Part shown: positions 48,055 through 60,078 of the stretch, one piece after another
Layout: each line of letters opens with the position of its first letter
How positions within the stretch are numbered: position 1 is the stretch's first letter
Assembly (NCBI RefSeq): GCF_003369915.1
Contig: NC_046674.1
Span: forward strand, 6,200,001 to 6,264,000
DNA from: Drosophila miranda
Lineage: Eukaryota > Arthropoda > Insecta > Diptera > Drosophilidae
Length of the DNA stretch: 64,000 bases
Direction: 5' to 3'
The notes under the pieces: generated by a model
The model's input: the letters and a program-made list of their open reading frames with translations, nothing else
Database searches by the model: none
What the model was told of the DNA's origin: nothing
Program-made: the position numbers and the translations under genes

Positions 48055-49083
48055 CTAGATAGGAATGTCCATGAATTGGTTCTTATTAATGGCTATATAT
48101 TGCATGTACAGGCGCTGCATGATGAACTGGTACAACTCAAGCTCAAATTTGAAGCTGTCCTTGAGATAGCGCTCCACATCCTCATCCAGACTGTTGTCAT
48201 GCGGGGTCGTGTTTACCGTAAATTTGTTGGTTTGGGCTAGTGAAAATATATCAATGAGTTCGAAGCACATTTAGCAAATCAGTGGGGACCTACAGTAATA
48301 GACCTTCGTGGCACCCGCAAAGAAACGCGGTATATAGGCCTCGAGTACGGCCAGTGTGATGTTCGTCTGCTCCCAGGTGCCCACTACAGAGTATTCCCTT
48401 TCCACATGCATCTTGGCCATTTGCATTGTAGCCTCGGAGTTTAACTGCCTAAATAAGGATAGCAATGGAAGGGAATTATGCCTGCAGAGAAAGTAGAAAG
48501 GGGGGTTCTCTATAGGGAAAACCTACTCGCAAATCTTCGCATTACCGCACAACTTCAAGGCGAATCTTCGCCAGTCGCCGTTGAAACGATTGTGGGCATC
48601 GAACACACAGTGGGGGGATATCCTCTGCTTCACACAGTCGTTGAATTTCATATCATAGTACGTTTTATCCTGGACTTTTTTATTGGGGTTGCGTCTCACG
48701 GACTGGCCCACGATCTTTGGGTGGCGCAGGTAGTAATAGGCACTGATCACCTTCTCTATGGGATGGCGCACCAGGTTGATGTAGATGGGCCGGGGCATGT
48801 CGTGTACCGTGAAGTTCACCCAGTTTGCGTGCTCCACGTAGACCGACGGTTCGGACAGTTCCGTTAGCTGATGCACGAATTCCCTTTGCTCCTCAAAGTT
48901 CTCTGTCATTGCCCTTTTCGGTTGTATCACATTGCGGAATGTCTCATAGCCGTTCAGCAGGCCCAATTGATTTATTAGGCGGGTCATCGACTGACTTCCC
49001 GTCTTTTCAATTCGATTAAAGAATACGAACTCCCGTTCGGCCTTGGGTGTATTATTCAGTCGGACAGGAACAAGATCAACCAG
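48055..49083 (-). CDS. pip: pipe cassette 4 (A, B, C exons)
   Basis: Exons A 49083-48527 (557 nt), B 48448-48294 (155 nt), C 48236-48055; 297 aa. A opens LVDLVPVRLNNT and has FFNRIEKTGSQSM and VEHANWVNF. The 3'-phosphate motif is RHPIEKVISAYYY, where all others have RDP. A ends FALKLCGNAKICE, differing from the common FFCGH ending. C is the most divergent, ELELYQFIMQRLYMQY, and lacks the Asn-x-Thr sequon that the other C exons have. No canonical AATAAA was found in the 300 nt after the stop. Confidence 0.87.
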
Positions 49084-49281
49084 CTTAAATGTGAAAGAAA
49101 TAATTCTAATTCCTTAACAGCAGAAAAAAACGCAGATGAAAACTTCTAGGCTAGAATTACAGATGCATTGAATGAGTAAAGTTAGTGGAACAGAAAAGAC
49201 CGCTGAAGCTCTTGATTACTTGATCCAATCTTTGTTCTTATCCTACTCAATAATTAAAATCAAACCAATAATGTGATATAA

Positions 49282-50410
49282 TCACAGATCCAAGTGTCTA
49301 TTTATTGAGAAATATTGCCGATACAAGCGCTGCTTGCAGAAGTGATAGAACTCGTATTCTTGCGTGAAATTGGCCCGCATTATTCTCTTGATCCGTTCAC
49401 TGATCTTGGGTTTCCAGTGGTTTGTGTTGCGCTTCTTGAAGGCCAGGCCTTTGACGGGTTCTGCAGGAAAGTGGACAATGGACAATTTAATTCTCGGTCA
49501 AGCCAAGCCCCAAGGAACTATAAGTAAGGTTTACCATAATACAGGTCGGTACTGCCCCTAAAGAAACGTGGTATAAAATGCTCGAGCACGGCCAGGGTAA
49601 CATTCACATCCTCCCAGGAGCCAATAACCGAAAAGTCACGCTCAACATTCTGCTTGGCCCGGGCCACGGCCGCGGGCGTATTGAAGGGTCTTGGCGTTCA
49701 AAGAGAAAACATCTTAATGTGAGAGGAAAGGATTAACTTAGAATGGATCCGGGACTACCTACTCGCATAAGGGGGCATGTCCGCAGAAGAACAAACTCTG
49801 CCGCTTATGATCGGCTGAATCCTCTTTGAAGTTCAGGCCGTAATCATAGCGACATTCGAAGTCGTGGCTCAGCACGCAATCCTCAAAGTTTTTCGTGTAA
49901 TGAGTACGATTTTGAAATTTTCCGGTAATTTTGAACATTTGCAGCGAATTCCACGGCGTACGCTTATAGTAGTACCAGCTAATAACCCTCTCCACGGGGT
50001 CTCGAACCTGCACAAATAAGGGAATTGGGGAAGTTTTGAGGAAGAACACACAACAAACAAACGCCAGCTCCTCCTCCTGCTCCTACTCCTACCAAATTGA
50101 TATAGATGGGTTGGGGCAGGTGAAACTGTCGAAAGTTCACATAGTTGGCATGCTCGGCATAGGCGAAAGCATCCTCCTCCATCAGATCCAGAATGCGGTG
50201 GGCCTCCTCTTTTTGTTTCTCAAACGACCAATAGACTCCGGTGGGCTTTTCGAATGGCGATCGTGCGTTCTGAAAGTGATTGCGCTCGCCCAGGCGGAGC
50301 ATCAGCTCAATGAGGGTCTCGCTGCCCGTCTTGGGTACTCGATTGAAGAAGAGTATATCTCTGATATGGTATTTGGTGTTGTTCAGGAACTTTGGGTTCA
50401 GACGCCACAG
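49282..50410 (-). CDS. pip: pipe cassette 3 (A split by an extra intron, B, C)
   Basis: Exons A1 50410-50093 (318 nt), A2 50007-49763 (245 nt), B 49689-49535 (155 nt), C 49460-49282; 298 aa. The A module is interrupted by an 84- to 85-nt intron (TTG|GTAGGA..GTGCAG|GTTCGAGAC) immediately before the RDPVERVISW motif. No other cassette has it. The 5' loop is FFNRVPKTGSETL and the His lies in AEHANYVNF. B has FSVIGSWEDVNVTL, and C has RANFTQEYEFYHF. No canonical AATAAA was seen close to the stop. Likely active. Confidence 0.88.
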
Positions 50411-50671
50411 CTGCAAAAGGTCATGGGTAGAGTAGTAGATGCGCACCGCAAAAGGTAACCATAACAGACAGACATCATAGAGATGCTATATACATGGAGA
50501 AACAGACACACACACACACAAAGCCATAGCAAGAGATTCACACAAAAAGCAATCAAAACATTATTGTGTACTATATAGTCCTGAAATGTTTAATCATACA
50601 GTGGACATGGCTTAGCTTAGGTCTAATCGAAATTTGTTCCTACGCGATTCTATTCTTGCTCTGTTCTGTCC

Positions 50672-52056
50672 CTAATACTCCTCCTCGTTGTAGTCGTTGC
50701 GCTGCTCTGGCACCAGCAGATAGTCGTCTTCCCCGAAGCCCTTGCCATGACTTAGAGCGGCATACTGCAGGTACAGACGCTGTTTGCAGAATTCGTAGAA
50801 CTCGATCTCGTTGGTCAGATTCTTCCTCAGGATCAGGCGCGTTTCGTCGCTCACGATGCGTGTGACATTATTGCGATTAACGCGGGACAGACGATCTTTG
50901 CCCACTAAAAATTAAGTTCAGTCAAGTCTCGTGGCAAAGTAAAGTTAGTCAGAGTGCTTACGATAGTAGGCCACCTTGGCATTACGGAAATATCGTGGTA
51001 TATAGGCCTCCAGCACGGCTAGCGTGATATTTGTGTCCTCCCAGGTGCCAACCACGGCATATTCCGATTCCACAGTGCGCTTGGCCTTCTGCATGGCCAT
51101 CTCCGAATTGAAGGGCCTAACAGGGATTGCAGTTGGGATAAGATCAGAGGGAGCTACGAGTATCTACTGCCCTATCTACTGCCTACTTACATGCACAACT
51201 TCTGATTCATGCCGCAGAAGAATAAAGTCTGACGACGGTGATCACCCGCATCGTTCTTGATCTGCATTTGATTGAAAGTACAGTGGCGATCTTTGTTGCG
51301 GACGCATGTGTCCAGGTCCATGTCTAGGAACTCGTCCGAAGGCATGGCCGGGGCCTTGTCCCCCAGTTTGGCCTGCATGTCGCGATAGTACCAGCGGGCA
51401 CGTATGTAGTAATGCCAGCTGATGATGCGATCGATGGGATCGCGTACGAGATTAATGTAGATCGGACGCGGTAGATGGAATCTGGTGAAGTTGATGTAGG
51501 CTATGTGCTGGCTGTAGATGTGGGGCTTGGGGCGCGTTAGGAGATCGGAAAGCAGATCGCTTTGGTGCTGCTTGTTCATCAAGACGGTTTCGTGGGCACC
51601 GCCCTTGTTCCGGGCATGGTTGAACCCATTGATCTTGCCCAGGCGTGCCATCAGCTCCATCAGCGATTGGCTGCCTACCTTCGGTACGCGATTGAAGAAC
51701 ACGAAATCTACTTCGGCGTATTTGGTATTATTCAGTAAATCGGCTTGCAAATTGAACCCATCAATGCCATCAATACCATCATGCTTTTCATCATCATCAG
51801 CATCGTCCTCATCATCATCATCATCATCTTCATCGTCCCCATAGTTAGCCTCATCTTGGAGGGGCTTCTCCTCGGGCAGGGCCAATTGTTTGTCATGTGG
51901 GGCCTTGTGCAGGTGCGCCTTGTGAGGCACCTGATGTGGCACCTGATGCTGGTGCTGCTTCGAGTGATGATCGTGGTGGTGTCCATGTCCGTGTTCCTCT
52001 TCATGCTTTGGTTCCTCCTCGCTGCTCCGGCGATCATGCACATTGTATCCACGTAG
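50672..52056 (-). CDS. pip: pipe cassette 2 with long His/Asp-rich stem (A, B, C)
   Basis: Exons A 52056-51191 (866 nt), B 51116-50962 (155 nt), C 50904-50672; 417 aa. A is about 300 nt longer than in other cassettes because of an N-terminal insertion: a His-rich part (HGHGHHHDHHSKQHQHQ), then an acidic run (YGDDEDDDDDDEDDADDDE), coded partly by a GAT/GAC microsatellite (51779-51838). The enzyme part is standard: FFNRVPKVGSQSL, SQHIAYINF and RDPIDRIISWHYY. B has TWEDTNITL. C has RKNLTNEIEFYEF and ends with the acidic tyrosine-containing RNDYNEEEY. The insertion would lie in the luminal stem. Confidence 0.9.
51779..51838. repeat. (ATC)n-type coding microsatellite
   Basis: Imperfect ATC/ATG triplets encoding Asp/Glu in the cassette 2 A exon. 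Such tracts are length-variable. Confidence 0.8.
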
Positions 52057-52222
52057 CTACATGCAAATGGTAGGCCGAATTAACATCTCGTCTATCGAGA
52101 GAGAGCGACTAACCCAATCGAAAGTTTACCCAAGCTAGGACGTGGTTAGGAAATACCGAAAGATCAAGCAGTACGAAAATTAACACAGTTTATTTTACTC
52201 TTGAAACACTATCACTAATCAA

Positions 52223-53441
52223 CTAATTTGCTTCCCTCAGCTTCGGATCTAGGTCCAGCCTCAATGCGATATACTGCTTATACAGTCGATGCCTGATAAA
52301 CTGATACAACTCAATCTCCCTAGTCAGGTTCCGCGAGAGCAGGGCCCTTGTCTTCTCGCTCAGTGTGGGCCTGAAATTGTTGCGATTAACATTTCCCAGC
52401 CGGCTGCGCAGAGCATAGTACTCGTCCTTGGCGCCGGCAAAGTACTTCGGTATGTAGCCCTCCAGTACAGTCAGAGTGGTGTTTGTATCCTCCCATGTGC
52501 CCACAACAGCGTAGTGCTCCTCCACATTCCGTTTGGCCCGCTGCATCGCCTCGTGCGAGTTGAAGGGCCTGCAGAAAGTTTATTTGGGATTGTACATACA
52601 TCGGGTGTACTTTTAATGGGGTATTCTACAGTTGCTAGGGCAGATTGATGGTGTTGCGCTGGGATAGGGATTGAAGAGATCTAAGGCTTATATACATAAA
52701 TAGATGTATACTCTAAAGCTCAGAGTGATCTTTAGGATCATAAAATGACACAAGCAATCCTCTTTGCTTTGCCCAACGTACCCCAAAGATCTCTAGCTAT
52801 TCCCCCCACAACTCATCGACTACCATCGCAAAATACTGAGATGCCCCCTGAGATCCTCTCTCGACTGCTACTCACATGCACACGGAGGTCGTGTGACCAC
52901 AAAAGAATAACGACTGCCTTCGATGATCGCCAAGATTTCCCATTTCCATTTGCTCGTACACACATTCCGGATCGTGCTCTTCGATGCATTCATTGAAGTC
53001 CTTCCTGACCCAAGCCACGCTGGGCAGAACAGCCTTTTCGCCAAAGGTTTCCCTCCGCTCGGCCAGATACCAGGGGGCCCGGGCATAGTAGAACCAGCTG
53101 ACCAAACGCTCAATGGGATCGCGCACCAAGTTTATGTAGATGGGCCAGGGCTCATTCAAGAGATCAAAGTCGATGAAGGCCACATGCTTGGTATACGTGT
53201 TGGCTCCCGTGCTGTTTAGCACATCGCTGTGTAGGAAGTTCTTTGCATAGGTGGGATCCATGAGGACCACTTCGTAGAAGCCCTCGACATCGCGCCGGGC
53301 CTCGAAGCCATTCCGCTTGCCCAGGATCTTGAGCAACTCCATCATCTTTTCGCTGCCGGTCTTTGTCACTCGATTGAAGAATATCGTGTCCAGCTGGGCA
53401 CGCGGTGTGTTGTTCAGCTGTGCGGCGGTCAGGTGTGTTAG
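52223..53441 (-). CDS. pip: pipe cassette 1 (A exon and fused B-C exon)
   Basis: Exons A 53441-52876 (566 nt) and BC 52568-52223 (346 nt); 303 aa. It is the cassette nearest the common exons. A opens LTHLTAAQLNNT, with FFNRVTKTGSEKM, TKHVAFIDF and RDPIERLVSWFYY. B and C are continuous coding with no intron at the B/C joint (DEYYALRSRLGN), unlike the other full cassettes. B has HYAVVGTWEDTNTTL and C has SRNLTREIELYQF. AATAAA is at 52194-52189, close behind the stop. Likely active. Confidence 0.9.
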
Positions 53442-54475
53442 CTGCCGGATTGCAAAAGTTGGGGAGTGCTGGAGTGCTTGTTGGAGTAGGATAATTTCTT
53501 GCGGATTGAGTGGAACACACAAAGCTACACGAACATGAACACGAGTCAACACAAGTAGGACAACATATATATATGTATAAAAATAGACTTTAAGCGGTTT
53601 TTTTTTTTTTTGGGAAGCAACAGAGTGAGAGAGAGAGAGACTGGGGGCATGGGCATCGCATCCCATCAGCTTAAATAGTTTTTCGGGTTTCGCATTGAGG
53701 ATTTCGCAAAGTCGCGCACAGCTGGATGTGGGCATAAATAATAATCCTCCCCATAGCCAAAGCCATCGTTGAAACTTACCTTTGGGACATTTGCTCATTT
53801 ACTTTAATCTTTATAAATCGAATTTCTATCGCTTCTATGTCGCAACTAACTAGCCACACAAAAAAAACCAACAAATATTGATTCAAACTGCGCTGACAAA
53901 ATTCCAAGACAGAGTCGAAGTGTAATTTTCGTTTGTGTTAGTGTAAGGAGAGAGAACTGCATAGGATAGACAGCTATATAGCCATAGCTATAGGTAGATT
54001 GTAGATACAGGGATAGCTAATAGACTACCAGAGCTAAACTGATTGCATAAGTACTAATATGTAGGTGTTGTTTGTGTTGTATGTTGTGTGTGTGTTGGTG
54101 TTTGTGTTTGTGAGGGCTAAGAAGAAGAATGCTACAGCGATTGGATGAGCCACAATGATGCCGGACAAAGAGAGGCAGCGCGTATGAACCGCAGAGAGAG
54201 AGAGAGAGAGAGAGGCAGCGAGTATGAACGAAAGATACAGAGAGTATGGGAGGGTATGCATTCCGGTCAGGCATATATGCAATATCAAACACCAAGGAGC
54301 TGAAGCTACCTTTCCGCATGTATAGGTCGCTTTTAATGGAGTTTCATCGATGATGCTTTACTTGTTTCTGCTTTATGGCCAGCCAATAATGTATGCAATA
54401 ATGTTTACGATATGGTGGGCAATATGCATGATATTCATATCAAGATATTTATAGAATGGTTTTTCATTAGCTTAC
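53442..54475 (-). other. Intron between pipe common exon and cassette 1
   Basis: Runs from the GTAAGC donor at 54475 to the GGCAG acceptor at 53443-53442. It contains GA runs at 53626-53640 and 54187-54212. The long ORF upstream of A in this intron is open only by chance. Confidence 0.6.
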
Positions 54476-55514
54476 CTGGCCAGTGCTTTTCAGATATTGG
54501 TAGGTGCCATGCAGGGTGTTGATATCGTCGTGTTCTGAAAGGTTGAGCCAGTTAATAAATCACTCGATAATAATATACAAAGTCGTAGTCTATTTTGTAA
54601 TGAAAAGAACTCCCATACTAATCAATTAAAGATATTGGTTTATCTTTTCTATGAAACATGACTCTATTCAGCTGACGTTGTACGTCTTGCGATGTCTTAC
54701 GAATGCATCGATTTACATCACACCTCCGATGACCTTAGAAACGGACTCCCAAAAAATGGAAGGAAGTAATACCGAATACTTTTACTTTCCTTTGGAGCCC
54801 AAAAGGTGTTGTTTATGCAATATCTGGAATGGGGGGAAGTCGAATACTGAAGCCATTTTCAGCTTTGATAAATAAATGACGATGAGTGCAATAAATATGC
54901 AAGCTCATGGCGACTCCTTTCACTTTTCCGAATCACTTAGGATGCGATAGGGATCATCCTCAGATTTCGAAAGGTTTCCCACTACCACTACCACTCCCTC
55001 TCCCATCCTTGCGTCCAACGCAAAACGCATGCAAATGGAAACTTTTGCGTGTCCATTTGATGGCGGTGGTGTCGTGAGGGCAATTAAAATGTTGATGTCT
55101 AGGCATTTGTCCAGTTTTGCCAGACGTGAACGTGGGCACTGCATACAATACAATTTAGCAGCAAATGGTAAATGACTGTAATCGAGCATTTGGACAGGCC
55201 TAAACACACACAGAAAGAGACAGAGAGAGAGAGAGAGATATAAAGGAAGGCTGATGCGGAAAACATCTTGATATTCAAGTGTAGTGTGGGTCGATCGCAC
55301 CACTTTGGTGTTTTTTTAGGCAAAGTATTTCATAATTCGTCCCGAACTGAACGAGGAAGTGTGTATCACCAGGCCCGTATCCAGTCCCGTGTCCACTCCA
55401 ATTGCATGTAAACCAGATTCGTTGTGTTGTATTTGGTCAATTGGGCAGTTTCTCTGAAAAATGTGAATGAAAGTGGTGGCCAACTGGTTTGCTGGTCCGT
55501 GTCTCTCACTCTCT

Positions 55515-55545
<31 letters not shown>

Positions 55546-58500
55546 CGGCTTAACCACCGACAACAAAGTCACTGAACCAAAAGTGAAACACATTTTGCGG
55601 TTGAAACCTTAAAATAGAAGTCTGCTCTCCTTTTATATCTCTGTTTTTTTTTCGGGGTTTGTTTGTATGGTCAGGAAATTGGGTCACATCCATGCAGTTG
55701 TCTCATGCAGTTCTTCCACTTTGGCTGTGATCTGGTTAATTCGATATTTTTTTATTCTTTATTCTGCTGTTCTAAAGCGACCTTCAGTCGGAGCTTAGCT
55801 CCGGTTATTGGCCACTTCAGGTGCCGGCTGAAGGTGAACAACGTAACATGTGGTGCATGCACATAATGCATGGGAAAAAGTGGAATCATACTGAGGTGGG
55901 GCCGCAGTTGGCTTTGTTCTAAGCAGGGGATGCTGTGAGGGGATGGACTGGGATGGAGTGCTGGTCGATGATGTAGCTTAACCAGAAATTGTGTATACAA
56001 TATTTTATCTGATCATCTTTTACTCTTTTCTACTCTATATCCAATCTATCAAACCCTTCTTGGTATTTTAAGACATACCTACATGTTTTGTGGATCATTC
56101 CCTTCTAGATCGTTTCACTCTCTTATTAAATAATTCCATTTATTGTTGATGAATAATCTGCAAGCACTTGAAAACGTCTCTATGGTTTTCTTTCCGGTTA
56201 ATTTTTCTTTATAATTCTTCCACCTTAAAATAATCTATCTAATTTCGAGCCTTATTCCGCCCAATAGTTCGTTCATTTGTATAATTTTATGTTTCTCTAC
56301 CTCTTTCTCGATCTCAAGCCCTGACTCTAAGATTAGCCGAACCCCTTGGTAACGCCCCTGCCACAGAAAATTGCCTGCTTGCTGTTTTTCCGCTAAATTG
56401 GACCACAACTCTAGGCACTATTCGGTTTGGTTTGGTTTGGCTGACTAACGAACTGGGTAGGTGTTCGTACTGCTACGAGTATTGCTATTGGTCTATGGAT
56501 CCGACTCTTGGCCGGGGTCTCTGTCTAATTGAAAATAAAGTTGCTCGGTTCGGTAGTGAGCGCAAAGAACTGGTTTGCTATGCATTTTTGCCAGGGGCAA
56601 AGTTGGCATTGCTACACTTTAGTTTTATTTTTCTTCTTCTTCGGCTGTGCTAGTTAAAGGTGTAGACAATTGTTGGGTTGACTGCTTTTTTCCATGGGAG
56701 ACAATGAATCGAGACAGGTAGAGCACTGATGGGTTTTATTGGGTCTACTCTTTTGTGTCAGGGATGGCTTTTGAAGCGATTCTTCGAGGGTGTAAACGAT
56801 CTAGCTTGACATTGATTTGTGGATGAGCTGTCTGTCTGTGGGGCAGTTTATCCAACAGTCGATCAGGCGATCAATCTTCTTCATTGCTATTTTGTTCATC
56901 GACTGAGAGATTCATCAGGATTGTGAAAGATTACAGATTGTCATCCTTTATTATTTTGCCTTTTTCTTGTTTAAATTTATTATTGATTTTCCCAGCAATC
57001 GTTCTTCGTCTCAGCTCTTTCATTAGCAGTCTCCCCAATTCACACAACAATCCATTAAAGAATCTTAAACTTGAGTCATGTTTCCGTCATGTTTCCATGT
57101 GGCCATTAGACCACGACATCAACCGCAGCCCCAAGCCAAAAACACAACTTGGCTGCAACGTTCAGAGCTGTTAATTAGCCCAAGTCAAGTTCAATGTTGG
57201 CACACAAAACGCAGCCAAAGAAAAGAGCCGGCTAACGGTGTCATCATCATGATGATGGCCTGAACGAGCATGTTGAGTACGAGTACGTCATCATATTTGT
57301 ATCTTTATCTCGCACTCGACCCCCGCGAGTCGTGTGAGTCAATTAAATGAAATATTTATGAATGAATGAATACGTATGGCTGAAGGTAAACCGTTTGTGC
57401 ATTTTACAGATACTTGTTTTCTTTCTTTCTTTTTTGCTTTTGGACAGACAGACAGACAGCGCAAGAAAACCTCCATCAACGTCACACACTTTTGCTTTGT
57501 TTTCTTTTCATTTTATAAATTTTTACTTCTTTTTTGGCCATTAGCCGGATTTTGCCTTGGAGGGGGCCTAAACAGGGACAATTTGTAACTGTCGTCTGTG
57601 CACGAGGCGGTGCAACTGACGCGTGCGCAGACGCAGCGGCAGCAGCCGCAGCAGCAGCGCCAGCAGCCACAATGGATATGGCACTGGCACTGGCACCAGC
57701 TGTGCCACAAGTGCACTCCGGTCTGGATGGTCCCATCTGACTCGACTTCATCATCATCATCATCATCTTTTACTGTGGAAGTCTTCGGCAATACCCCTCT
57801 GCCTTTGTTCCACTGTACTGTCAGCTGGCTGTTGTTGGCAATCACCGCAGTAAGGCGTGAAGTCTTCAGTTCCCCAGACTTCCTCCGTCTCCGCCTCCGC
57901 CTCCGCCTCTGCCCAGACATCACCTTGCCACAGTCTTCCCCTAGAGATCACCTTGTGGCTTTCGTCAGTGGCTCAGCAGCTGCTGTTGCTGCTGCTGTTG
58001 GGGCAACTTTTGTCTAATTTGCAAGTCGAGTTGCACGGCCTAAGCGAGCCCCAAAACTTCCGGCATGGAAATTAGGGGGGTCTTTTTTTTTTTAGCATTT
58101 TCCAGAAAGTTTTGATTTGATTTCGGTTTTCCTATCCAGCTTCAGCTTCAGCAAGTAGCATTGCCTAATGATGGAGGTATTAGTCCAATTACGGTCCGCG
58201 ACTGACGATGATCATTAGCCGAAGTGATCTCGCTCAAGTGGCAGAATCTCAAGTGCCGCTCTGAAAAATCTCCGCTTTGCCACTTCTTTTATACTCAGTT
58301 TTTGAATGCGTTTTCATTGTTGATGGAATTGAAATGGCGTTTGGTTTGGCTTTTGTTTGGCTTTGGAGAATGTTCGGCAAACATTTTAGAGAGGGAAGAG
58401 TGTCAAGTGATTGCTTTTGAGGTCTATGGTAATGTGATCTTAACGAGAGTACTCGCTGAGTACTGGCTGGGGGGGCTACATATATGTATACACTGATCTA

Positions 58501-59848
58501 CGGATAAGTGGGAAAAGAGTTTTGAAAGAGTTTCTCTTGATAAATTGTACCGAAGGACCAGAAATAAGATTATGCCATACAAACACTTAATCCACAAATT
58601 TCCCTCTTGTGTTATTTGCTAATTGAATTAATAATATTATAATCAATATGCTGAATTTTTCATCACAGCCACAAAACAAAACTGCGCTTAGCGCAATGTC
58701 AAAAGGTTAAATTGCCTCCAAATAAAAAGAGGTTGCCCCACAACCTCCCACTGGGACACAGCTAAACACATAATTTATTAATGCACTAAAATATGCACAA
58801 ATAAAAAAAGAAGCGAGGTATCATCTATGTAAACACATGCATATTGTAATTAAAAAGCATGCCATGCCGCACATATTTTCGTGCCACCAACTACGATTAT
58901 CTATGGATGCATCGACAATACTAGTGTATTGTGTTGATATTAATTTGAGAGTTTATTAGTGCTATTCCGCAGCACACAAAATCCGATTATTGTATAAAGG
59001 GGATAGATACATGTACTATTTTGGGTGTCTTTCCGTTAAATATTCTATTATTTATTCATGCATAAAGCATGCGCACTAATTTAGCCTAAAACGATCAACT
59101 AATTTATTACCGGAACCAGAGCCAGAGCCAGAGCCCATAGCCAGGGAAAAATATTAACAAAGGTGTCCCACTGTAGTTGTTCTTTTTTGCCATTTGCAGG
59201 CCTGAGGTCTGAGGTCCACGGGTCAATGTGGTAATTAAAAATCAATTGGGCGTAGCCGATGTTCGAAAGCTTTACCACCTAATGGGTCTGCCCGGTGGGG
59301 TATATTAGGCAGTCATAAGGGGTGGGGAGGCCATGTAGGCCATGAATATGAATAATATTTAAATACCTGTAATACATTTTTAAAGTTTCTATAAAGTCTG
59401 TCATTAGTTAATGTTTGATTCCACTATTACACCTGTTTCAAAAGAACATCTTCTAGTCGAACCTTTTAGAAGAAACCCCCCTCCCCCCTCTTTCACGATG
59501 TTTTTTTTCTTTGCCATACTTCCTGTACACAAGTGATGCCTTTATCTGATACGCAACGCGAATGCAATCGAGCGCGAAATTTGGCCCACAATTCGGCCTT
59601 GGGCTCGTTGTGGGCTGGGCTGGGATGGGATGGAGGTGGAGATGGAGATGCGTTAGATATGTATCTGTGGGGGTTACTTACTGCCCGCATCGTGGCCGCT
59701 GACGTGATTGCTGGTCAGGCCGAGGGCGGAGAACTCGGAGGGCTGCAGCTTCACCTCCATCTCCTTGAGACGGCTGTTCAGCTTGTTGGTGTGCATAAAG
59801 AGGAAGAAGGTGCACGATATGGCCAGCAGGGCAATCAGTTCCACGGAT
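54476..59848 (-). CDS. pip: pipe common exons: type II membrane anchor and stem
   Basis: Two shared coding exons. 59848-59682 (167 nt) is preceded by a branch-site-like CTAAC and TTGCAG. It encodes RSVELIALLAISCTFFLFM, a single transmembrane anchor behind a short basic tail, then a helical stem (NKLNSRLKEMEVKL). 54534-54476 (59 nt) encodes KHDDINTLHGTYQYLKSTGQ and ends exactly at a codon boundary, the phase every A exon needs. This gives the Golgi type II topology of the family. The initiation codon is not resolved: the exon needs two bases from an upstream exon. The ORF start that seems to precede it uses GTG in intron sequence and is not real. Confidence 0.85.
54535..59681 (-). other. Large pipe intron, 5.1 kb
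   Basis: Lies between the two common exons. No ORF with protein character on either strand. Contents: GA/CT runs (55217-55238, 55509-55545), a Gln/Ser-type CAG-rich stretch (57618-57672), CATCAT triplets (57746-57768) and CGCCTC repeats (57889-57912). It is a likely place for regulatory elements, but none was recognised. Confidence 0.5.
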
Positions 59849-60050
59849 CTGCAATAGAAGGGCACAAATTGTTAGTCAAAGATTAAATGACAGCTCCCCT
59901 CACAAAGGGACGGGGGGCCTGCGAAGCACGGAACGGAGTCTGGTATGGTAACAGAGATTCTATTTATAATGGCCATTAAGCTTTTATAATTTACGCCAAA
60001 TTGGTTTTTAGCAGCTATTATTTCATTTACACTTCGAATTGCTGTCGCAC

Positions 60051-60078
60051 ACAGCAACAGCAACAGCAACAGCAACAG
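60051..60078. repeat. (CAGCAA)n repeat
   Basis: Four to five units of CAGCAA, followed at 60141-60168 by four units of GACGGC/GGCGAC. Both are non-coding here. Confidence 0.8.

Noticed and set aside
40480-53441. CRISPR-like or satellite array
   Set aside because: The periodicity comes from duplicated coding exons with introns, not from short identical repeats.
53442-53798. N-terminal extension of pipe cassette 1
   Set aside because: The frame is open upstream only by chance. A GGCAG acceptor at 53443-53442 and the shared phase show the exon starts at 53441.
57598-58017. Gln/Ser-rich ORF in the large pipe intron
   Set aside because: Made of CAG, CAT and CGCCTC simple repeats, with overlapping open frames on both strands.
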